From an uncultured Oscillospiraceae bacterium (GTDB taxonomy: Bacteria; Bacillota; Clostridia; Oscillospirales; Oscillospiraceae): a stretch of 10,005 nt of DNA. Location of the stretch: positions 1 to 10,005 of the forward strand of contig CALWVX010000052.1 in NCBI GenBank assembly GCA_944385065.1, written 5' to 3'. Under the pieces are notes generated by a model that was not told the DNA's origin, searched no databases, and saw nothing but the letters and a program-made list of their open reading frames with translations. Made by a program: the position numbers and the translations under genes. Positions 5,191-10,005 of the stretch are shown one piece after another. Each line of letters starts with the position of its first letter. The stretch's first letter is position 1.

Positions 5191-6756
5191 GTGAGCCAAT
5201 CCAAGGAAACCAAGATGCAGAACAAGGCTGAGCGGGAGGAGAAGCGCCGCCAAGAGGAGCGCTCCAATCGCCGGGCCATGGCTCTGTACACCCTGGTGGG
5301 CGTGGTGGTGGTCATTGCCGCCGTGGTCCTGCTGGTGTGGAACAGCGGCATCCTCCAGCGCACCCTGACCGCGGTGGAGGTGGGCGGCACCAAATATACC
5401 GCCGCCGACGTAGAGTATTACTACAACTCCGCCTACAATCAGATCGTCAACACCTATGTCAACCAGTTCTATACCTATCCCTTTGACACCGGCACCTCCA
5501 CCAAGGATCAGGTGTACGACGAGGAGACCGGTCAGACCTGGTATGACTACCTGATGGAGTCCGCCCTGGACAACCTGACCCACGACACCGCTCTGGCCGC
5601 CCAGGCCGAGGCCGCCGGCCACACCATGTCCGAAGAGACCCAGGGCGAGCTGGACTCCACCCTGTCCCAGCTGGACGTGGCCTGGATCACTTACGGCTAT
5701 GCCAACCGGGACAGCTATATCCGGGCCTCCTTCGGCTCCCACATGACCTATGACCGGCTGGTGGAGCTGATCCAGATGCAGGCTCTGGCCGGGGACTATG
5801 CCCAGGCTCAGCTGGACGCCATCGAGTACACCGACGAGGAGTATGAGACCTATTACCAGGAGCATGCCGACCAGCTGGACACCTTCACGCTCTCGCAGTT
5901 CGTCTTCCAGGCCCGGGTTTCCACCACCGACGAGGAGGGCAACACCATCGAGATGACCGAGGAGGAGCAGGCCGCCGCCCTGGAGGAGGCCAAGAGTGAG
6001 CAGCGGGCTCTGGCCGAGGCTCTTCAGGCCCGCCTGGAGGCCGGGGAGGACCCCGAGGCTCTGGCCGAGGAGTACGCCGACCAGCTGTACAGCAGCTCGG
6101 TCTCCACCCAGATGACCGGCGCCACCATCAGCACCTATTACTCCGCTTACGCCGACTGGGCCCTGGAGTCCGGCCGGACCGCCGGCGACGTGACCCTGGC
6201 CGAGTCGGAGGGAACCACCTCCTGCAACTATTATGTGGTTCTCTTTGAGAACCGGGAGCGGGACGACACCCCCACCGCCGACGTGCGCCACATTCTGGTG
6301 GCCGCCGATCAGGACGAGGGAGCCGACCAGCCCACCCAGGAGCAGTACGACGCGGCCTATGCCGAGGCCCAGGCTCTGCTGGACCAGTGGCAGTCCGGAG
6401 AGGCCACCGAGGACTCCTTCGCCGCCCTGGCCCAGGAGAACAGCGCCGACACCGGCTCCGCCTCCGACGGCGGGCTGATCTCCAACATCTCCGCCACTTC
6501 CGGCTATGTGGACACCTTCACCGACTGGGCGCTGGATCCCAGCCGCCAGCCCGGCGACACCGGCATTGTCCAGAACACCGGCTCTTCCACCAAGGGCTGG
6601 CACATTATGTACTATGTGTCCTCCAACGATCCCATCTGGAAGCAGACCGCCTTCTCTGCCCTGCAGAGCGAGGACTATGATCAGCTCCTGACTGACGCCT
6701 CCGAGGGGCTGTCCGTGCAGGAGGGCATGGGGATGAATCTGGTCTCCGCCCGATAA
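5191..6756 (+). CDS. Membrane-anchored SurA/PrsA-like parvulin peptidyl-prolyl isomerase
   Basis: This 521-residue extracytoplasmic foldase would assist folding of secreted proteins by peptidyl-prolyl cis-trans isomerisation. A charged cytoplasmic tail (1-29) is followed by one membrane segment at about 31-50 with no lipobox cysteine, so it is an anchored protein rather than a PrsA lipoprotein. A SurA_N-like helical region covers about 60-225. The parvulin domain spans about 362-478, with VRHIL at 365-369, FAALAQENSAD near 410-420, a SDGGLI turn and a closing GWHIMYYV. Residues about 230-353 look like a degenerate first parvulin repeat, starting SQFVFQA instead of VRHIL. The product is acidic and rich in Ala, Glu, Asp and Tyr. 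I chose GTG at 5191 because GAGAGGA lies 11 bases upstream; ATG at 5215 is an alternative. The reading frame further upstream lies in the leader without a ribosome site. It is monocistronic, between its own promoter and a terminator. Confidence 0.88.
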   Translation: MSQSKETKMQNKAEREEKRRQEERSNRRAMALYTLVGVVVVIAAVVLLVWNSGILQRTLTAVEVGGTKYTAADVEYYYNSAYNQIVNTYVNQFYTYPFDTGTSTKDQVYDEETGQTWYDYLMESALDNLTHDTALAAQAEAAGHTMSEETQGELDSTLSQLDVAWITYGYANRDSYIRASFGSHMTYDRLVELIQMQALAGDYAQAQLDAIEYTDEEYETYYQEHADQLDTFTLSQFVFQARVSTTDEEGNTIEMTEEEQAAALEEAKSEQRALAEALQARLEAGEDPEALAEEYADQLYSSSVSTQMTGATISTYYSAYADWALESGRTAGDVTLAESEGTTSCNYYVVLFENRERDDTPTADVRHILVAADQDEGADQPTQEQYDAAYAEAQALLDQWQSGEATEDSFAALAQENSADTGSASDGGLISNISATSGYVDTFTDWALDPSRQPGDTGIVQNTGSSTKGWHIMYYVSSNDPIWKQTAFSALQSEDYDQLLTDASEGLSVQEGMGMNLVSAR

Positions 6757-6776
6757 TCCAGGACTTCCCAACAAAA

Positions 6777-6814
6777 AAATGCCCCGATCCGCCGCATGGC
6801 GGATCGGGGCATTT
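6777..6814. terminator. Bidirectional terminator between the foldase gene and deoC
   Basis: A perfect 13-bp stem (6781-6793 with 6798-6810) with a GCAT loop is flanked by a run of seven A residues on the left and ATTT on the right, extending to a 17-bp symmetric element. It ends the plus-strand foldase transcript and, with the better U-tract on the minus strand, the deoC transcript. Its right edge sits 3 bases from the deoC stop codon. Confidence 0.9.
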
Positions 6815-6817
6815 GCT

Positions 6818-7474
6818 TTAAATCCCCATCTGCTTGGCCAAGCCCACCAGAGCGCTGGCGCCCAAACGGTCCGCCCCCGCATCCAGCATGGCCTGCGCCT
6901 GCTCAAAGGTCCGAATTCCTCCCGCCGCCTTGATGCGGAGGTCGGGACTGATATTCTCCCGGAACAGCCTGATGTCTTCCACTGTGGCCCCGCCGGTGGA
7001 AAATCCGGTGGAGGTCTTGATGTACTCCGCCCCGGACATGGTCACGACCCGGCAGGCCGCCACTTTCTCCTCCTGCGTCAGCAGGCAGGCCTCCACAATC
7101 ACTTTCAGAATGCGCCCCTTGCAGGAGGTCTTGACCGCTTTGATCTCCTCCAGGACGCCTTCCCAGTCCCCAGCTTTGGCCAATCCCAGACTCATCACCA
7201 TGTCAATCTCATCCGCCCCGTTGCGGATGGCGTCCTCTGTCTCAAACACCTTCACTTCGGGGGTCGAGTACCCGTTGGGAAAGCCCACCACCGTACAGAT
7301 TTTCAGCTCATGGCCCACATACTCGGCCGCTCTCTTCACAAACCGGGGCGGGATGCATACCGAGGCGGTGGAAAAGGCCAGACCGTCATCGCACACCGCC
7401 CGCACCTGCTCCCAGGTCGCGTCCGGCGTCAACAGGGTGTGATCCACCCGATTCAAAATTTCCTGATGATTCAT
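6818..7474 (-). CDS. deoC: Deoxyribose-phosphate aldolase
   Basis: The enzyme cleaves 2-deoxyribose 5-phosphate to glyceraldehyde 3-phosphate and acetaldehyde in deoxynucleoside breakdown, in the cytoplasm. The 218 residues cover the whole TIM-barrel of the family (usual length about 210-260). Diagnostic residues are present: DHTLL near 11-15, VVGFPNG at 62-68, GADEIDMV with D91, the Schiff-base lysine K153 in YIKTSTGF, and K182 in IKAAGGIRT. The ATG at 7474 is preceded on the minus strand by GAGAGGAAAC at good spacing. It stands alone: no deoA, deoD or pdp neighbour is seen here, and it has its own predicted promoter and a strong terminator. Its only upstream neighbour on the same strand is the ATP synthase operon, separated by a terminator hairpin. 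The assignment is secure. Confidence 0.97.
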   Translation of the reverse strand: MNHQEILNRVDHTLLTPDATWEQVRAVCDDGLAFSTASVCIPPRFVKRAAEYVGHELKICTVVGFPNGYSTPEVKVFETEDAIRNGADEIDMVMSLGLAKAGDWEGVLEEIKAVKTSCKGRILKVIVEACLLTQEEKVAACRVVTMSGAEYIKTSTGFSTGGATVEDIRLFRENISPDLRIKAAGGIRTFEQAQAMLDAGADRLGASALVGLAKQMGI

Positions 7475-7528
7475 CGCTGTTTCCTCTCAAATTCCGGGGA
7501 TGCTCCCCAACTGATTTTGGAACGCCTT

Positions 7529-7558
7529 ATTCTACTCCTCCTCTCCCTCCTTTGTCCA
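7529..7558 (-). promoter_or_regulatory. Probable sigma-A promoter of deoC
   Basis: On the minus strand TGGACA (7553-7558) and TAGAAT (7529-7534) are separated by 18 bases of purine-rich sequence. The predicted start near 7522 gives a leader of about 48 bases, which contains a small 5-bp hairpin (7496-7508) before the ribosome site. The spacing is one base longer than optimal, so this is less certain than the other promoters here. Confidence 0.6.
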
Positions 7559-7645
7559 GTAAAATCTTTTTCGCCACCGACAAAGCGCTTGGCGATCTCC
7601 CCCAGCGCGCCCCGCTCTGCACCCGCATACTCTGCACCGGAATCA

Positions 7646-7683
7646 ACAGGCGGCATCCCACCAACAAGTGGGATGCCGCCTGT
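7646..7683 (-). terminator. Terminator hairpin of the V/A-type ATP synthase operon
   Basis: A perfect 16-bp stem (7646-7661 with 7668-7683) encloses a 6-base loop. It lies 47 bases downstream of the subunit D stop codon on the minus strand. The trailing sequence on that strand (TGATTCC) is a poor U-tract, so termination may be partial. No transcript from the left needs it, since deoC points away. Confidence 0.7.
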
Positions 7684-7730
7684 CTTGGTTCTCTGATTTC
7701 AAAGGGGACATGCCGCGGAACGTCCAGTCT

Positions 7731-8444
7731 TCATTCCTCCCGGGGCACTTCGTCCGCAGCCCCGAAAGCCCTTGCGGCTCTGGCATTTTCGTCTCTCCGC
7801 TCCTCGATGGCGTCCTTCAGGACCATTTCCTTGACTTTCATAAGCCGGATGGTGTTGGCCCGTTCGTTTTCATCCAGCTTCATGGTAATGTAGCGGATGC
7901 TCTCTTCCATCTGGGGAATTTTGACGTATTCCAGGGCGTTGACCCGGCGCCGGGTTTTCTCAATTTCCTCCGCCAGCAGCTGGGACGTTTTTTCCACCTC
8001 GGCCAGCCGGAGCATGTCCTGAAACACCCCTGCCATGGCGTCCACTGCGTCGTCCAGCTCCCCGCTGGTCTGGGCAAAGCCATAGGGGTAAATCTCCCCC
8101 GGGTCCTGGCTTTTTGTTTTGAACTGATAGCGGGGCACGTCCACCGACATGATGTTCTCAAAGGTCATGTCCAGCTCCACGGACTGCTTGGGGTACAGCA
8201 GGGACTGCTCCAGCATCTCGGGGGACATAAGGGCGGCGGCCACGGTGAAGGCCCCGTGGGCCTGCATGAGTCCCTCCTCCACCCGGCGGCGGAGACTCCG
8301 GTTTTCCCGAATCACATCCATGAACTGCTTCATCAGCTCGTCCCGCTTGTCTTTCAGCAGCTTATGTCCCCTCCGGGCGGTGCGCAGCCGGCCTTTCAGC
8401 CGGGTGAGCTCCATCCGGGTGGGGTTGATGGTTGTGGAAGGCAT
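7731..8444 (-). CDS. atpD: V/A-type ATP synthase subunit D (central stalk)
   Basis: Subunit D forms the coiled-coil rotor shaft inside the A3B3 head of V/A-type ATPases and couples ATP turnover to ion transport. The 237-residue protein starts with the family hallmark NPTRMELTRLKGRL (about 7-20). It has a long N-terminal helix (about 10-70), a central region at 75-125 with YPYGF near 119-123, and a C-terminal coiled-coil (about 130-215) containing EIEKTRRRVNALEYVKIP. Family members are usually about 200-225 residues; the extra length is a charged, Ala-rich tail after about 215. The ATG at 8444 lies 12 bases after the subunit B stop, and its ribosome site AAGGGGGG overlaps that TAA stop, suggesting translational coupling. 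It is the last gene of the operon, before a terminator hairpin. Also called ntpD in enterococci. Confidence 0.96.
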   Translation of the reverse strand: MPSTTINPTRMELTRLKGRLRTARRGHKLLKDKRDELMKQFMDVIRENRSLRRRVEEGLMQAHGAFTVAAALMSPEMLEQSLLYPKQSVELDMTFENIMSVDVPRYQFKTKSQDPGEIYPYGFAQTSGELDDAVDAMAGVFQDMLRLAEVEKTSQLLAEEIEKTRRRVNALEYVKIPQMEESIRYITMKLDENERANTIRLMKVKEMVLKDAIEERRDENARAARAFGAADEVPREE

Positions 8445-8456
8445 AGTCGTCCCCCC

Positions 8457-9833
8457 TTAGTCCTTCTTGGGCAGATACTTGTCGATATACTCCGGCTTGA
8501 TGCGCTTGAGCTCGCTGCGGGGCAGAATGCTCAAAAGCTCCCAGCCCAGGTCCAGGGTCTCCTGGATGGAGCGGTTCTCATCCGTGCCCTGGGAGACATA
8601 GCGCTTTTCAAACTCGTCGGCAAACTTGGCATACAGCAGGTCGGTGGGGCTCAGGGCGGCCTCGCCCAGGATGCTCATGAGCTCCTTGTTCTCCTTGCCG
8701 GTGGCGTAGGCGGCGAAGAGCTGGTTCATGGTGCCCGAGTGGTCCTCTCTGGTCTTGCCCGCGCCGGTGCCCTTGTCCTTCAGGCGGGACAGGGAGGGCA
8801 GCACGTCCACCGGCGGGTTGACGCCCCGGCGGAACAGCTCCCGGGACAGGATGATCTGCCCCTCGGTGATATAGCCGGTCAGGTCGGGGATGGGGTGGGT
8901 CTTGTCGTCCTCGGGCATGGTGAGGATGGGGATCAGCGTGATGGAGCCCTCTTTACCCACCTGGCGGCCCGCCCGCTCATAAATGGTGGCCAGGTTGGTG
9001 TACAGATAGCCCGGATAGCCCCGGCGGCCCGGGACCTCCTTCTTGGCCGCCGAAATCTCCCGCAGGGCCTCGGCATAGTTGGTGATGTCGGTCATGATGA
9101 CCAGCACATGCATATCCTTCTCAAAGGCCAGATACTCCGCCGCCGTCAGAGCCATGCGGGGGGTGGCGATACGCTCCACCGCCGGGTCGTTGGCCAGATT
9201 GGTGAACAGCACCGTGCGCTCGATGGCCCCCGTGCGCTTGAACTCCTGGACGAAGAACTCAGACTCCTCAAAGGTAATGCCGATGGCGGCAAACACCACG
9301 GCGAACTTCGAATCCTCGTCCAGCACCTTGGCCTGGCGGGCGATCTGGGCCGCCAGCGCGGCATGGGGCAGACCGGATCCGGAGAAAATGGGCAGCTTCT
9401 GCCCCCGGACCAGAGTATTCAGCCCGTCGATGGTGGAGATGCCCGTCTGGATGAACTCGTTGGGATAGTTCCGGGCGGCCGGGTTCATGGCCAGTCCGTT
9501 GATGTCCCGATACTCGTCGGCCAGAATGTCCGGGCCCCCGTCAATGGGGCGGCCCATGCCGTTGAAGACCCGGCCCAGCATATCCATGGACACGCCCAGC
9601 TGGAGGGGGTGTCCCAGAAAGCGGATTCTGGACTGGGCCAGATTGATGCCGGCGGAGGACTCAAACAGCTGAACCACCGCTTTGTCCCCGTTGACCTCCA
9701 ACACCTGGCAGCGGCGCACCGTGCCGTCGGTGAGCTGGATCTCTCCCAGCTCGTCATAGGTGACGCCCTGAACCCGGTCCACCACCATCAGAGGGCCGGA
9801 GATCTCCTGGATCGTCTTATACTCTCGGATCAC
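8457..9833 (-). CDS. atpB: V/A-type ATP synthase subunit B (non-catalytic nucleotide-binding subunit)
   Basis: Subunit B alternates with catalytic subunit A in the peripheral hexameric head. The 458 residues match the family's usual length of about 455-465. The N-terminal beta-barrel (1-75) begins REYKTIQEISGPLMVV. The nucleotide-fold domain runs about 76-350. As typical for B subunits, the P-loop position is degenerate and reads SGSGLPHA (151-158) rather than GxxGxGKT. Further family blocks are VIMTDITNYAEALREIS (about 245-261), PGRRGYPGYLYT (268-279) and the helical C-terminus ending in KYLPKKD. The start is GTG at 9833, read as MIREY; it overlaps the subunit A stop in a GTGA quartet, with AAAGGAGAG about 8 bases upstream. 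The order A-B-D matches bacterial V/A-ATPase operons, in which these enzymes often move Na+ or H+; the coupling ion cannot be told from this part. Confidence 0.97.
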   Translation of the reverse strand: MIREYKTIQEISGPLMVVDRVQGVTYDELGEIQLTDGTVRRCQVLEVNGDKAVVQLFESSAGINLAQSRIRFLGHPLQLGVSMDMLGRVFNGMGRPIDGGPDILADEYRDINGLAMNPAARNYPNEFIQTGISTIDGLNTLVRGQKLPIFSGSGLPHAALAAQIARQAKVLDEDSKFAVVFAAIGITFEESEFFVQEFKRTGAIERTVLFTNLANDPAVERIATPRMALTAAEYLAFEKDMHVLVIMTDITNYAEALREISAAKKEVPGRRGYPGYLYTNLATIYERAGRQVGKEGSITLIPILTMPEDDKTHPIPDLTGYITEGQIILSRELFRRGVNPPVDVLPSLSRLKDKGTGAGKTREDHSGTMNQLFAAYATGKENKELMSILGEAALSPTDLLYAKFADEFEKRYVSQGTDENRSIQETLDLGWELLSILPRSELKRIKPEYIDKYLPKKD

Positions 9834-10005
9834 TGCGCAGCCTCTCCTTTCTCTCCAATGGCCTCAATTTCCTGCTCCATCTGCCGGGACAGTTCGGCGT
9901 ATTTTTCCCGATACTGATCGGCGGGGATCGACTTGGCCCGGCCGATGCCCTCCCGGGCGGGAATGGCGAACAGGTCGGCCAGGGCGCCGCCCTTCTCCGC
10001 CGCCC
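9830..10005 (-). CDS. atpA: V/A-type ATP synthase subunit A, C-terminal 57 residues (5' part beyond window)
   Basis: Only the end of the gene is in the window: 57 complete codons plus two bases, ending in TGA at 9832-9830. The visible part begins AAEKGGALADLFAIPARE and continues with GRAKSIPADQYREKYAEL. This matches the C-terminal helical domain of the catalytic A subunit, where a short hydrophobic stretch is followed by IGRAK/Y-like residues and a charged end. Its position immediately upstream of B, with a 4-base stop/start overlap, is the expected operon order. The catalytic P-loop and the non-homologous bulge domain lie outside the window and cannot be checked. Confidence rests on context as well as sequence. 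Confidence 0.9.
   Translation of the reverse strand, partial: AAEKGGALADLFAIPAREGIGRAKSIPADQYREKYAELSRQMEQEIEAIGEKGEAAQ

Noticed and set aside
5026..6906. Minus-strand open frame of 626 codons opposite the foldase
   Set aside because: Gly/Leu/Val-rich antisense frame running through a promoter and a terminator; no domain recognised.
7471..7656. Minus-strand 61-codon frame upstream of deoC
   Set aside because: Its start lies inside the ATP synthase terminator stem, it overlaps the deoC promoter and start, and it has Arg-rich composition with no family resemblance.
7668..9917. Plus-strand open frame of 749 codons opposite the ATP synthase genes
   Set aside because: Antisense shadow of subunits D and B, which are clearly coding on the minus strand.

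Overview
The window looks like a chromosomal stretch from a GC-rich anaerobic Clostridia, most likely Oscillospiraceae (Flavonifractor / Lawsonibacter-like). The evidence is GC-rich codon use, AGGAGG-type ribosome binding sites, sigma-A promoters, a V/A-type ATP synthase operon, a DUF1292 (YrzB-like) protein, a PheB-type ACT protein upstream of homoserine dehydrogenase, and a clostridial class A penicillin-binding protein. The taxonomic call is inference. No mobile element, CRISPR array, tRNA or rRNA is visible, and the gene content is mostly housekeeping.

Layout from left to right. (1) Positions 1-1351, minus strand: a strong extended -10 promoter drives an ACT-domain protein (pheB-like) and then homoserine dehydrogenase (hom, cut by the left edge), an amino-acid biosynthesis unit. 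(2) Positions 1430-4302, minus strand: a single class A penicillin-binding protein with its own promoter, a hairpin-rich leader and a GC-rich terminator hairpin. (3) Positions 4366-5003, plus strand: divergent from the PBP, a small very acidic DUF1292 protein, directly followed by a structured RNA of about 214 nt that has the architecture of 6S RNA, then an intrinsic terminator. (4) Positions 5069-6814, plus strand: a near-consensus promoter, a GC-rich leader hairpin and a membrane-anchored SurA/PrsA-like parvulin foldase, ending in a terminator shared with the convergent deoC. (5) Positions 6818-7558, minus strand: deoC, deoxyribose-phosphate aldolase, with its own promoter. (6) Positions 7646-10005, minus strand: the end of a V/A-type ATP synthase operon in the order A (partial), B, D, tightly packed with a 4-base A/B overlap and a 12-base B-D gap, followed by a perfect 16-bp terminator hairpin.

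The genes form several independent transcription units: cell-wall synthesis and extracytoplasmic protein folding (PBP, foldase), ion-driven ATP synthesis or hydrolysis, deoxynucleoside catabolism, and threonine/methionine-branch biosynthesis. The most interesting element is the non-coding RNA at 4751-4964. It has a closing stem of about 30 bp, an open bubble carrying three copies of UUUUAAAC, a small hairpin on the 3' bubble strand and a GC-rich terminal stem. I did not find a convincing new multi-gene system; most remaining findings concern regulation and domain architecture.
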